Source of the DNA: CAZWZG01 sp964638245
Lineage (GTDB): Bacteria; Pseudomonadota; Alphaproteobacteria; Rhodobacterales; Rhodobacteraceae
Assembly: GCA_964638245.1 (NCBI GenBank)
Contig: CAZWZG010000013.1
Span: 1-33,644, forward strand
DNA length: 33,644 bases
Direction of reading: 5' to 3'
Part shown: piece by piece, positions 16,437 to 24,403 of the stretch
Numbering within the stretch: position 1 is the stretch's first letter
Layout of the letters: each line of letters starts with the position of its first letter
Notes under the pieces: model-generated
What the model saw: only the letters and a program-made list of their open reading frames with translations
Database searches by the model: none
Told to the model about the DNA's origin: nothing
Program-made: the position numbers and the translations under genes

Positions 16437-16958
16437 CTAAAACAGCTCGACGTCATTGACATGCTGGATCGCTGCCTGTGGCGGAAGTTCGACGGGCTTG
16501 TTGGCAACAGAACGCATTTGAACGCGACCCAAGGCAGGCCAAAAGCGCACTTGCCGTGCCTCTTTTCCGCCAACACTTTCTGCCAACAGTGGGATGGCTT
16601 CTCGTTTAAGGTAATCACGTGCAAATGCCGCGTTTCGTTCGCCTATGGTCGACAGCCCCTCGACCATGGAGGCTCCGCCAAACATCTTGGCCTTCAAGTT
16701 CTCACGGGTTCCACCGCCGCGCAGCAGGGCATTGATCAGCAGCTCCATCGCAGACGCACCGATGCTTGATGACCGAATCTCGACACCCGTTCCCTCTGGA
16801 AGGACCATATGGTTCATTCCGCCAATCCCAGCATTTTCATCCCAAAGACAAACCGAAACGCAGGATCCAAGCAATGTGGAAATGCGGTGTTCGGGATCGC
16901 TTGTCGTGGCAAACTCTCCTTGGATGATATGGGTAGTGTTTCCTCTGACCTCAGGCAT
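16437..16958 (-). CDS. cheD: Chemoreceptor glutamine deamidase CheD
   Basis: Deamidates glutamines of chemoreceptors to glutamates. The 173-residue protein carries the catalytic triad in its usual spacing: Thr28, Cys33 and His50 in the block ISTLLGSCVSVCLWDENAG and GGMNHMVLPEG. The start at 16958 overlaps the cheB 3' end by 8 bases; a longer reading frame continues upstream inside cheB in another frame, but the CheD fold begins here. Partner of CheB in adaptation. Convergent with the main che operon. Confidence 0.94.
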   Translation of the reverse strand: MPEVRGNTTHIIQGEFATTSDPEHRISTLLGSCVSVCLWDENAGIGGMNHMVLPEGTGVEIRSSSIGASAMELLINALLRGGGTRENLKAKMFGGASMVEGLSTIGERNAAFARDYLKREAIPLLAESVGGKEARQVRFWPALGRVQMRSVANKPVELPPQAAIQHVNDVELF

Positions 16959-18006
16959 TTTGCATCCGTCGGTCAGGCGTCGAACACGCAGCCAAGATCG
17001 CCGAACCCATGTCCTGCAGATCGACATCCTGAGTCCCCGCACCAAGAGAACGTGCCGCTCCGGGCATACCATCGACCACACATGTTCTTGCCGACTGAAT
17101 AAGTGTTTCCGCCCCTGCTTCTCGTAGTGCCAACATTGCCTCAGCCCCATCGCGCCCCATCCCAGTGAGCATAACGGCAACGATATTTCTCCCAAATGGA
17201 ATGGCCGACGCGAAGAGTTGGTTAACTGCAGGGACATGACGTTCCGTTCCGGCGTCCTCGAGCAGATGTACGCTTTTGCTCGCAGGCGAACCAAGGACCA
17301 GATGCGCGCCGCCTCCTGGTGCAATCAACACCTTGCCGGGTTCAATTTTTGCACCTTCCGAAGCAATTTCGACCTTTGGCTTGAAATGCGCATTGAGCCG
17401 GCTGGCAAAGCTTTCGAGGAAAGCCGCTGGCATGTGTTGTGTGACAAGCGTTGGCGGGCAATCCTCCGGAAAGCTTGCAAAAACGGTTTCAAGGGCATCC
17501 ACGCCACCAGTGGAAGACCCGATAACGACGATGCGCCCGTTCCAGACGTGACGTCGCTCTTTGCTTTGGTTCTGTGCGACGGTTGTGGCGCGCGGAGATC
17601 GAACACTGGCGCGCGCAGCCACTTTGACCACCATGCTGACGCGTTCCTGCGCCATCGGATCATCGTGCAACCGGGTAACATCGATGCAGTCGACGGCACC
17701 AAGCGATAGCGCCGTGATCGCCGCCTCGCTTTTTTCGGTTGTTCGGCTTGAGACCATGACGACGGGCATTGGTCGCAGCCGCATGATCTTTTCAAGGAAC
17801 TGCAAGCCGTTCATACGCGGCATCTCGACATCAAGTGTGATCACGTCGGGATCGGTCGCTTTGATCACGTCGCGCGCCTCGTAGGGGTCGGATGCCTCGC
17901 CTACGACGCGTACCTCACCGCTGCGCTCCAGAACGGCGCGCAGCAAGGCACGGATCGTGCGGTTGTCGTCCACGATCACAACCTTGATCTCGGAAGGATT
18001 TGACAC
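16951..18006 (-). CDS. cheB: Chemotaxis methylesterase/response regulator CheB
   Basis: Removes methyl groups from chemoreceptors when phosphorylated by CheA. The 351 residues form a receiver (about 5-125; Asp13-Asp14, phospho-acceptor Asp59 in TLDVEMPRMNG) and a C-terminal methylesterase with nucleophile Ser165 in IGSSTGG, His191 in TQHMP and the Asp of TGMGRDGAEAM. The start is GTG at 18006 with GAGGGAG upstream. It is followed by an overlapping cheD. Separated from the upstream Hint-domain gene by 69 bases. Together the convergent cheB-cheD unit and the cheR operon complete an adaptation system. Confidence 0.95.
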   Translation of the reverse strand: MSNPSEIKVVIVDDNRTIRALLRAVLERSGEVRVVGEASDPYEARDVIKATDPDVITLDVEMPRMNGLQFLEKIMRLRPMPVVMVSSRTTEKSEAAITALSLGAVDCIDVTRLHDDPMAQERVSMVVKVAARASVRSPRATTVAQNQSKERRHVWNGRIVVIGSSTGGVDALETVFASFPEDCPPTLVTQHMPAAFLESFASRLNAHFKPKVEIASEGAKIEPGKVLIAPGGGAHLVLGSPASKSVHLLEDAGTERHVPAVNQLFASAIPFGRNIVAVMLTGMGRDGAEAMLALREAGAETLIQSARTCVVDGMPGAARSLGAGTQDVDLQDMGSAILAACSTPDRRMQNA

Positions 18007-18017
18007 GTGCGAACTCC

Positions 18018-18039
18018 CTCAGACGCCCTTGTATCTGAG
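18018..18039 (-). promoter_or_regulatory. Hairpin in the cheB leader overlapping the ribosome-binding site
   Basis: CTCAGA (18018-18023) and TCTGAG (18034-18039) form a 6-bp stem with a 10-base loop. On the mRNA the 3' arm abuts the GAGGGAG site of cheB, so folding could limit its translation. The stem is short and may be chance. Confidence 0.3.
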
Positions 18040-18075
18040 GTCGCATGAATTCCATAAGAATGGGCTAACGAAGGC

Positions 18076-18714
18076 CTATTCCGGGTTCACCGAAATCCAT
18101 AGCTTTTCGCACAACACATCCGCATCCACGCCAAGATGAAAACGGGTGTAGCTGATGGCTGTTTCTGCTTTGCGCAGGATGTTGGGACGCCCCAGCAAGT
18201 CGCGCGCGCGCACCGACTTGCGGATCAGGCCGACTTCATTTGGCGAGACTGTCTGACCCGGTGCCAAAAGGACGTCTTCGGCGGGAACTCCACGGCCAAG
18301 CGCACCGGCGCGGATCAAAACCGGCTGGGCATCGGGGTTGCGCGCCATGAAGTCTTCATCGAGCGAGACGCGGTCGAGCCACTCAATCCGCTCAAAGCTT
18401 CCGGCGCGCGTGCGCACCATGTCACCTTCGCGGAGCGCTTGCGCATAAACGGCCCCAAACGATGTCATGATCCGCGTCATTGGCGCAAATCCAGGCGCAT
18501 TCCAGCGAATGCCCGGAACGTCGTCGGCCTTTTCGGGCATAACGGGCTCGGTCAGTGCGCGCGAACCCGTGTTGAGCTTCACGACGTTTGAGGTCTGCTT
18601 TTTGCGGTGGAACGGCCGGCGCTTGGGCTCTTCTACCTGAGCCTGCGCCAGCCCTTTTTTATGCAGGCCACTTCGCGACAGAATGCGACCAATATCCAAA
18701 CTCGTCTCTTTCAC
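18076..18714 (-). CDS. Hint-domain (Hedgehog/intein-like) protein lacking the leading cysteine
   Basis: A 212-residue protein. The C-terminal two thirds match the Hint-domain proteins common in Rhodobacteraceae: a GD-V-TR motif (REGDMVRTRAGSFERIEW) and PVLIRAGALGRGVPAEDVLLAPGQ. In autocatalytic Hint domains the fold begins with Cys in a CF-pGT-I-type strand; here the matching strand reads GFAPMTRIMTSFG, without Cys, so splicing or cleavage is unlikely. The N-terminal 65 residues are basic and low in hydrophobics. The GTG at 18714 is chosen because GAGGAAG lies at good spacing; an ATG at 18750 is an alternative without a clear site. Function unknown; it precedes cheB on the same strand. Confidence 0.75.
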   Translation of the reverse strand: MKETSLDIGRILSRSGLHKKGLAQAQVEEPKRRPFHRKKQTSNVVKLNTGSRALTEPVMPEKADDVPGIRWNAPGFAPMTRIMTSFGAVYAQALREGDMVRTRAGSFERIEWLDRVSLDEDFMARNPDAQPVLIRAGALGRGVPAEDVLLAPGQTVSPNEVGLIRKSVRARDLLGRPNILRKAETAISYTRFHLGVDADVLCEKLWISVNPE

Positions 18715-18775
18715 ACCAACTTCCTCGTAACTGACCCGCGTACACACCATCGTGCGGGCTTTATTCTTTAAAAGC

Positions 18776-18803
18776 GTGCCGGGCCAAAAACACAACCCGG
18801 CAC
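18776..18803. repeat. Strong 8-bp hairpin upstream of the Hint-domain gene
   Basis: GTGCCGGG (18776-18783) pairs perfectly with CCCGGCAC (18796-18803), loop of 12 bases. On the minus strand it is followed by GCTTTT. It lies about 60 bases in front of the Hint gene start and just after another hairpin at 18816-18832, so it could end an upstream transcript or form part of a structured leader. Confidence 0.55.
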
Positions 18804-18815
18804 GCCCGATACTCC

Positions 18816-18832
18816 AAAAGGCCGAAGCCCTT
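18816..18832 (-). terminator. Candidate intrinsic terminator with UUCG tetraloop
   Basis: On the minus strand AAGGGC-TTCG-GCCTTTT forms a 6-bp stem (one G-T pair) closed by a stable cUUCGg tetraloop and followed by four T. This is the shape of a short Rho-independent terminator. No protein gene precedes it on this strand, which suggests a non-coding transcript. Confidence 0.45.
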
Positions 18833-19040
18833 ACTCGCTACTCGGCTGGTTGGGATGGCTCCCGATGCCAACCGCCACGAAACCCTTTTTACCGGGGCCC
18901 AAGGCGAGACTTGGGCGGCATTTGAAGGAACTGTGACAAGAAGCGGTAAAACTGGGGCAACAGGGAAACCGCGCATCGCTCGAGGCTTTCCAAATCGCGA
19001 ACAATGGGCGTCCGCCTGACGACTTCGCTCATATTTTAAA
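18816..19040 (-). ncRNA. Candidate structured small RNA or long leader (low confidence)
   Basis: This non-coding stretch on the minus strand holds a series of stems: GCCCAAG/CTTGGGC near 18898-18917, GGTTGG/CCAACC near 18847-18872, and the UUCG terminator at 18816-18832. A TAAAAT -10-like hexamer lies near 19035, but no good -35 is visible. No protein frame here looks real. I do not recognise a known RNA family. The alternative is a structured 5' leader of the Hint-domain gene. Confidence 0.25.
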
Positions 19041-19285
19041 GGATTTTGCGCCGTCTTTGTCGCGATTGCGGCGACGAATGCGGACAATTTACCCTTTAAC
19101 AAATTTGTCGAAGCTGCCCTTTTTGGATTGGTTCGATGCGCGCAACAGTCCGTTTTATTCCAATTTATCTTCGAATTTTTCGAAATTCCCACACACAACC
19201 ATAGGGCGAAACTCACTTTCGGGCATTGACGATTCGGCTTGATGGCGGGCATGTGCGCCGACGGGTCAGTGTTGAAGGGGCTCTG
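18833..19285. other. Long intergenic region between divergent Hint and amidotransferase genes
   Basis: This is the main part of the only stretch longer than 300 bases without a convincing protein gene (18715-19285). Its left half is GC-rich with inverted repeats; its right half (about 19030-19200) is AT-rich, with TTCGAATTTTTCGAA at 19170-19184, in which the palindrome TTCGAA occurs twice, 9 bases apart. It probably contains the promoters of both divergent genes. I could not assign -35/-10 pairs with confidence. Confidence 0.6.
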
Positions 19286-20023
19286 GTGGGACGCTTTTTG
19301 ATCATCCAGTTGCGGCCCGAAGCAGAAGCTTCGGATGATGAGTATCGCTCGATCCTTGAAAAAGGTGGGCTTGAGGCGTCCGAGACGCTGCGTGTCTCGC
19401 TGGACCGCGAAGACCTTCCAGCCGATCTTGATCTTGAAGCTTTTGATGGGACTATCGTCGGAGGTGGCCCCGGTTGCGTCTCGGATGCGCCTGAGGACAA
19501 GACACCAACCGAAGCCCGGATCGAGGCAGCTGTGCTCAGCCTCATGCCTGAGATCACACAAAAAGACCTTCCCTTCATGGGCTGCTGCTATGGGATCGGG
19601 ATCCTTGGCCACCACCTTGGCGCGCCGGTCGGCAAGACGCGGTATGGCGAGGCCGTGGGAGGCAGCGCGTGCAGCCTGACAAACGAGGGACGCAGCGATC
19701 CTGTGCTGGAGGGGCTACCGGACGCGTTCACCGCTCTGGTCGGTCATAAAGAAGCCGTGGAGGACCTGCCGACGGGGTGCACGCATCTGGTCCAATCCCC
19801 TGCCTGCCCGTTTCAAATGATCCGACACGGCCAAAACGTCTATGCCACGCAGTTCCATCCCGAAGCAGACCCATCGAATTTTGAACTGCGGATCCGACTT
19901 TATAAAGACAAGGGCTACTTCGACCCCGACGAGGCCGATGACCTGATCCTAAAGGTGCACGCATTGGACGCCGCCGCACCGGCCCGCATCCTTCGCAATT
20001 TCGTGGATCGCTATCGCCGCTGA
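19286..20023 (+). CDS. Class I glutamine amidotransferase (GMP synthase-like)
   Basis: A stand-alone GATase1 domain of 245 residues. Nucleophile Cys101 lies in the elbow FMGCCYGIGIL; the remaining triad residues are His191 and Glu193 in ATQFHPEAD. The oxyanion-side TIVGGGPGCVSDAPE follows the early strand as in GuaA-like amidotransferases, but no ATP-pyrophosphatase or synthetase domain follows, so it is not GMP synthase itself. The GTG at 19286 is chosen for the GAAGGGG site and because the fold begins there; TTG at 19226 would add 20 residues of no family likeness. It lies 89 bases before the aminotransferase. A role in hydrolysing gamma-glutamyl amine derivatives is possible; the substrate is not known. 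Confidence 0.85.
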   Translation: MGRFLIIQLRPEAEASDDEYRSILEKGGLEASETLRVSLDREDLPADLDLEAFDGTIVGGGPGCVSDAPEDKTPTEARIEAAVLSLMPEITQKDLPFMGCCYGIGILGHHLGAPVGKTRYGEAVGGSACSLTNEGRSDPVLEGLPDAFTALVGHKEAVEDLPTGCTHLVQSPACPFQMIRHGQNVYATQFHPEADPSNFELRIRLYKDKGYFDPDEADDLILKVHALDAAAPARILRNFVDRYRR

Positions 20024-20024
20024 T

Positions 20025-20057
20025 CTGGCGCTATGCCATGGCGGACTCTGGCCCTAT
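20025..20057 (+). promoter_or_regulatory. Direct repeats in front of the aminotransferase: probable MocR/TauR operator
   Basis: CTGGCGCTAT (20025-20034) and CTGGCCCTAT (20048-20057) differ at one base and are spaced 23 bases start to start, about two helical turns. MocR/GabR-type regulators bind such direct repeats. A similar pair lies before the regulator gene on the opposite strand (22084-22109). As I recall, the TauR operator of Rhodobacter capsulatus has CTGGAC-type repeats. Confidence 0.55.
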
Positions 20058-20112
20058 CGTGGCGCCACAATTCATGCACTCTCGATCAAACTTCGCATTT
20101 CGGAGAGCACCC

Positions 20113-21489
20113 ATGAACGATCTCAGCCCCAATGACCTGACCTCCGTTGTCGAGGCAGACCGCGCCAATGTCTGGCATCATATGATCCAGCACAAACCCT
20201 TTGAAACGCAGGCCCCACGCATCATTGTCGAGGGCAAGGGGATGAAGGTCTGGGACCAGAACGGGAAAGAACATCTGGACGGTGTCTCTGGCGGGGTCTG
20301 GACGGTGAATGTTGGCTATGGACGTGAGCGGATTGCGAATGCGGTGCGCGATCAGCTGATCAAGTTGAACTACTTTGCCGGATCCGCCGGGTCGATCCCG
20401 GGTGCGATGTTCGCTGAACGGCTTTTGTCCAAGATGCCGGGCCTCAGCCGCGTATATTTCTCGAACTCGGGGTCAGAGGCCAACGAGAAAGCCTTCAAGA
20501 TGATCCGTCAGATTTCGCACCGCCACCATGGCGGCAAGAAGTCCAAGATTCTGTACCGCGAGCGCGATTATCACGGAACCACGATCACGTGCCTGTCGGC
20601 TGGTGGTCAGGAAGAGCGTAACGCGCAGTATGGCCCCTACACGCCCGGCTTCGTCTCGGTCCCGCATTGCCTTGAGTACCGCAAGCAGTGGGATGTCGAG
20701 AATTATGGAGAGCGCGCAGCGGATGCCATCGAAGAGGTGATTCTACGCGAGGGACCCGATGAGATCGGCGGTCTCTGCCTTGAGCCTGTCACGGCGGGCG
20801 GCGGCGTTATCCCGGCCCCTGACGGCTACTGGCCGCGCGTTCAGGAGATTTGCGAGAAGTACGACATCCTTCTTCATATCGATGAAGTTGTTTGCGGCAT
20901 GGGGCGCACCGGTGTCTGGTTTGGCTATCAGAACTATGGCGTGAAGCCGGATTTCGTGACGATGGCGAAGGGTGTCGCCTCGGGATATGCCGCGATTTCT
21001 TGCACGGCCACGTCTGAGCGCGTGTTTGACATGTTCAAGGACGACGCCAACGATCCGATGTCCTACTTCCGGGACATCTCGACATTCGGCGGCTGTGCCG
21101 GGGGACCTGCAGCGGCGCTTGAAAACATGGCGATCCTCGAAGAAGAAAACCTGCTCGACAACACGCTGGCCATGGGTGAACGGATGCTCAATAACCTGCG
21201 CGCTTTGCAGGAAAAGCACGCCGTTATCGGCGACGTACGCGGTAAGGGCTTGTTTTGCGGCGCGGAATTGGTCGCGGACCGCGACACCAAAGAGCCTGCG
21301 CACGAAAAAATTGTGCAAGCCGTCGTCGGCGATTGCATGGCGCAAGGCGTTATCATCGGGGCGACGAACCGATCTCTGCCCGGCTTCAACAACACGCTGT
21401 GCTTCTCGCCCGCGTTGATCTCGACAGCCGATGACATCGACCACATCACCGATGCCGTGGATCAAGCGCTCAGCCGCGTTTTCGCATGA
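20113..21489 (+). CDS. tpa: Class III aminotransferase, probable taurine--pyruvate aminotransferase
   Basis: PLP enzyme of 458 residues. PLP-binding residues are visible: SNSGSEAN near 117 (phosphate binding), Asp257 in HIDEVVCGMGRTG and the Schiff-base Lys286 in TMAKGVASGY. The N-terminal VEADRANVWHHMIQHKPFE and the long VSGGVWTVNVGYGRERIA agree with Roseobacter Tpa, which converts taurine and pyruvate to sulfoacetaldehyde and alanine. The ATG at 20113 has GGAGAG upstream. It overlaps the acetyltransferase gene, and a TauR-like gene follows. The usual downstream enzyme genes xsc and pta are absent from the window, so another omega-amino acid substrate is possible. Confidence 0.78.
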   Translation: MNDLSPNDLTSVVEADRANVWHHMIQHKPFETQAPRIIVEGKGMKVWDQNGKEHLDGVSGGVWTVNVGYGRERIANAVRDQLIKLNYFAGSAGSIPGAMFAERLLSKMPGLSRVYFSNSGSEANEKAFKMIRQISHRHHGGKKSKILYRERDYHGTTITCLSAGGQEERNAQYGPYTPGFVSVPHCLEYRKQWDVENYGERAADAIEEVILREGPDEIGGLCLEPVTAGGGVIPAPDGYWPRVQEICEKYDILLHIDEVVCGMGRTGVWFGYQNYGVKPDFVTMAKGVASGYAAISCTATSERVFDMFKDDANDPMSYFRDISTFGGCAGGPAAALENMAILEEENLLDNTLAMGERMLNNLRALQEKHAVIGDVRGKGLFCGAELVADRDTKEPAHEKIVQAVVGDCMAQGVIIGATNRSLPGFNNTLCFSPALISTADDIDHITDAVDQALSRVFA

Positions 21490-22070
21490 CATGGCCCGCC
21501 CCTGTTACCCTGACAGGGGCGATTGGCACCGTTCGACCGCTTGAAGAGGCCGACGCAGCCGCGCTCGCCGAAGCGTCTGCGGACGGGGACCTGTCGACGC
21601 TCTGGTACACCTCGGTACCAGATCCAGACAACATCGCCGCAGAGATTACGCGTCGCCTGACCCTTCAGGCAAAAGGTGAGATGACTGCATTCACCATTCT
21701 CGACGCCAAAGGCCTGCCGGTGGGAATGACCACCTATATGCACCCCGACGCTCAAAACAGGCGGGTCGAAATCGGGTCGACCTGGATGCGAAAATCCGTT
21801 CAGCGCACCGGGCTGAATACCGAAATCAAGCTTCTTATGCTGGCTCACGCGTTCGAAGAACTGGACTGCATCTGTGTAGAGTTCCGCACGCACATCCTGA
21901 ATGCACAAAGCCGCCGTGCTATCGAGCGTCTCGGCGCGCGGCTGGACGGGATTTTGCGCGCTCATGTCATCATGGCCAACGGCACGATCCGTGATACCGC
22001 CGCCTATTCGATCACGGCGCCAGAGTGGCCCACAGTCAAAGCCCATCTGATGGCGCTCTTGAACCGGTAA
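21486..22070 (+). CDS. GNAT-family N-acetyltransferase (RimJ/RimL-like)
   Basis: Transfers acetyl from acetyl-CoA to an amine. The 194 residues begin with the RimJ/RimL-type opening TGAIGTVRPLEEADAAAL. The central strand VEIGSTWMRKSVQRTGLNTEIKLLML corresponds to the acetyl-CoA loop, though the usual Q/RxxGxG/A is modified to VQRTGLN. The C-terminal part has FRTHILNAQSRRAIERLGARLDG, the family signature. The start overlaps the aminotransferase stop as ATGA, so both are co-translated. The substrate is unknown; position suggests an amine linked to the neighbouring aminotransferase. Confidence 0.88.
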   Translation: MTWPAPVTLTGAIGTVRPLEEADAAALAEASADGDLSTLWYTSVPDPDNIAAEITRRLTLQAKGEMTAFTILDAKGLPVGMTTYMHPDAQNRRVEIGSTWMRKSVQRTGLNTEIKLLMLAHAFEELDCICVEFRTHILNAQSRRAIERLGARLDGILRAHVIMANGTIRDTAAYSITAPEWPTVKAHLMALLNR

Positions 22071-22083
22071 AAAAGTCGTAAGG

Positions 22084-22109
22084 CCAGATTGCGCTTGCCA
22101 TAGGTCCAG
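22084..22109 (-). promoter_or_regulatory. Direct repeats in front of the MocR-type regulator
   Basis: Read on the minus strand, CTGGACCTAT (22109-22100) and CTGGCCTTAC (22087-22078) are spaced 22 bases start to start, similar in sequence and spacing to the pair before the aminotransferase at 20025-20057. They end 15 bases before the regulator ATG. Autoregulation is likely. Confidence 0.5.
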
Positions 22110-22124
22110 ACTAGGGTGCGCCTC

Positions 22125-23594
22125 ATGGCTGTGCATGTGGAAAGCTTTCTTCTCAACCCCGCGTCGACGGATACGCTGCAAGAGCAGATCCAGCGGCTGG
22201 TGATCGATGGCATTCTGCAAGGGAGATATCAGGTCGGGGACCGCCTGCCCTCGTCTCGCGGACTGGCCGAACATCTTGGTGTCAGCCGGATCACCGTCAC
22301 ACTTGCCTATACCGAATTGGTTGCAAACGATTATCTCGTTTCGCGCGGACGTTCGGGCTATTTCGTATCACCCCGTGCGCCGGAGCGGCGTGTCGTTGAC
22401 GTCCCGGTCTGCGAAGACCGCAACGAGGTTGCCTGGGACACAATCCTCAAAAAGCCGCACGGCATCGAAATGGGCCCTGCGCGCCCGTCCGATTGGCGCG
22501 GCTATCGCTACAACTTCATTTACGGGCAGACCGACGCGAAGCTTTTTGATCATCGGCACTGGCGGCTCTGCGCGCTCAAGGCCCTTGGGCAGCGGGATTT
22601 TGCTGACCTTGCGGGTGACAGTTATGAACAGGACGATCCGCGTCTGATTGAGCGCATTTGCGCCGATATCCTGCCGCGTCGGGGCATTCAGGCGCGACCT
22701 GATCAGGTCCTGATTACGCTTGGGGCGCAACACGCCCTTTGGCTGTCGGCACGCCTTTTGGCGACCCCTGAAAAGCGTGTCGCGCTTGAGGCCCCGGGGT
22801 ATCCGCCCTTGCGCGCGATCCTTGACGAAATAGGCTGTTCTTACGCCCCGGTCCCCGTCGACGCAGACGGACTTGCCCCCGAAACACTTCCCGAAGGCAC
22901 CGATCTGGCCTTCACCACGGTCAGCCACCACTGCCCGACCAACGCAACCATGCCGATGGAGCGGCGCCGCGCCCTGCTTAAGGCCGCCTCCGAGCGGGAT
23001 TTCATCATCGTGGAAGACGACTACGAGTTTGAAATCACAGCCGGGCGCGCGCCGCTTCCTGCCCTCAAGGCGCTCGATCCGGGCGGGCGTGTGATCCACG
23101 TCGGCTCGTTTTCGAAATCTCTTTTCCCGAGCCTTCGCCTCGGCTTCATTGTCGGCCCCACCCCGTTCATGGAAGCTGCCCGGGCGTTGCGAGCCCTCGA
23201 ATTACGACACCCGCCCGGGCACATCCAACGCACGGCCGCCTATTTCATGGAGCTTGGCCACTATGACGCCCAGCTTTCGCGGATGTCGCGCGCCTATGGA
23301 CAGCGGCGGGCCGCGATGGCGCAAGCCATTGCCGAAAACGGCCTTGAACTGGCCCAGAGCGACGCCTCAGGGGGATCAAGCTTCTGGATGCGTGCGCCAG
23401 AGGGTGTCGATACACGGCAATTGGCGCAAGCCTTGCGGGAACGGGGTGTCCTGATCGAACCGGGTTCGGTTTTCTTTGGGCAGAAAGCAAACGAAAACCA
23501 GCACTATCGCCTAGGATATTCTTCGATAGCTGCTGCCGATATCCCCGAAGGCGTCGCCCAGATTGCGCGCGAAATCGGCAAACGCGCTGCGTAG
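22125..23594 (+). CDS. tauR: MocR-family (GntR/aminotransferase fusion) regulator, TauR-like
   Basis: PLP-dependent transcription factor of 489 residues. Residues 1-85 form a GntR-type winged helix (DRLPSSRGLAEHLGVSRITVTLAYTELVANDYLVSRGRSGYFV). Residues 110-489 form a type I aminotransferase domain with Asp298 in VEDDYEFE and the PLP lysine Lys331 in GSFSKSLFPSLRLG. The ATG at 22125 has AGGGTG upstream. It follows the aminotransferase-acetyltransferase pair on the same strand, and CTGG-type direct repeats lie before both units. In Rhodobacter a protein of this type, TauR, activates tpa; this is the basis of the symbol, which is less certain than the family. Confidence 0.82.
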   Translation: MAVHVESFLLNPASTDTLQEQIQRLVIDGILQGRYQVGDRLPSSRGLAEHLGVSRITVTLAYTELVANDYLVSRGRSGYFVSPRAPERRVVDVPVCEDRNEVAWDTILKKPHGIEMGPARPSDWRGYRYNFIYGQTDAKLFDHRHWRLCALKALGQRDFADLAGDSYEQDDPRLIERICADILPRRGIQARPDQVLITLGAQHALWLSARLLATPEKRVALEAPGYPPLRAILDEIGCSYAPVPVDADGLAPETLPEGTDLAFTTVSHHCPTNATMPMERRRALLKAASERDFIIVEDDYEFEITAGRAPLPALKALDPGGRVIHVGSFSKSLFPSLRLGFIVGPTPFMEAARALRALELRHPPGHIQRTAAYFMELGHYDAQLSRMSRAYGQRRAAMAQAIAENGLELAQSDASGGSSFWMRAPEGVDTRQLAQALRERGVLIEPGSVFFGQKANENQHYRLGYSSIAAADIPEGVAQIAREIGKRAA

Positions 23595-23607
23595 AGTGGG
23601 GTCGTCG

Positions 23608-24390
23608 CTATTCTTCGCGTGCTTTGAGGGCCGTCCGAAAGGCGCGGATCGCGGTGATTTCGGCACCATCCTCAAGGCACAACAATAGGCGTTCTTGCCC
23701 ATCTGCAGCCATCAGAACGGGAAAATCCCGTCGTGGTGCCGGGGGAAGGAACACGCATTCCGGTCCCTCCAGAGGTGCAAGCCCCAAGTCGCCCTGCTGC
23801 ATTCCGATCGGCGCTTGTCGCGAAACGAAACGCCGCAACGCATCGACGTTTGCCTTTGGCCCATCGGATGCGATCTCTTCCGTGTCCTGTACCCGCATCC
23901 ATGCGATGACGTCTTTGGACACCTCGCCCAGCAACCGTGCCAAAACGGGGCTCAGGGGTTCGGACATCGAAAGCTCGGTCTCAAGCCCCCATGCCTCGGC
24001 CAAGGCGGTCGCCGCAATGCCAAGGATGCCGGTTTCGCGCGCCGCCGCGCTCGGGCTGGTGGTCACGGTCAGTTCGGTCTGTCCCTCGGCGAAGGACAGA
24101 AGACCTGCGCGCAGCGCTTCGGCCTGTGCGGGGTCTTCCTTGTCCGAAAGATCAATGTCCACCGGCGCCACCGCGTAAAGCACCCGCCGGTTTGCCGCAT
24201 CAAGAACAAAGCGTCGGCTGCCAGCACTGAAACTCAGGCGGCGCCCAAGGACGGTCTCATCAACTTCGGTCAGCATCGCAAGGACGAGCGCTTCGGTCGT
24301 CTCTCCAGTCAGGCGGCGCGCCTTTCCGTCAAGGCTCGACTCATTGGCGAGCTTAGACAGGGCGTTCTTTAGACGCTCGCGATCGCTCAC
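23608..24390 (-). CDS. Uncharacterised protein, last gene of the kinase-GTPase cluster
   Basis: I do not recognise this 260-residue protein. It appears to be a mixed alpha/beta cytosolic protein: no signal peptide, membrane helix or catalytic motif is visible. Residues 45-75 (GRRLSFSAGSRRFVLDAANRRVL) and 215-245 look like beta-hairpin pairs; the middle is helical. The GTG at 24390 is chosen because it begins just beyond the stop of the Roadblock-like gene (13 bases apart); the frame is open further upstream, but that part lies inside the other gene and is out of character. Same strand and near-contact with the cluster make it a likely component. It converges on tauR with 13 bases between stops. 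Confidence 0.7.
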   Translation of the reverse strand: MSDRERLKNALSKLANESSLDGKARRLTGETTEALVLAMLTEVDETVLGRRLSFSAGSRRFVLDAANRRVLYAVAPVDIDLSDKEDPAQAEALRAGLLSFAEGQTELTVTTSPSAAARETGILGIAATALAEAWGLETELSMSEPLSPVLARLLGEVSKDVIAWMRVQDTEEIASDGPKANVDALRRFVSRQAPIGMQQGDLGLAPLEGPECVFLPPAPRRDFPVLMAADGQERLLLCLEDGAEITAIRAFRTALKAREE

Positions 24391-24403
24391 AAGAACGGTC
24401 CCA

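Noticed and set aside
16437..17324. CheD extended upstream to 295 residues
   Set aside because: The added part lies inside cheB in another frame, and the CheD fold begins at the ATG at 16958.
18761..19615. Minus-strand open frame of 284 codons across the long intergenic region
   Set aside because: It overlaps the amidotransferase gene antisense, has mixed composition with no domain and no start signal; better explained as non-coding.
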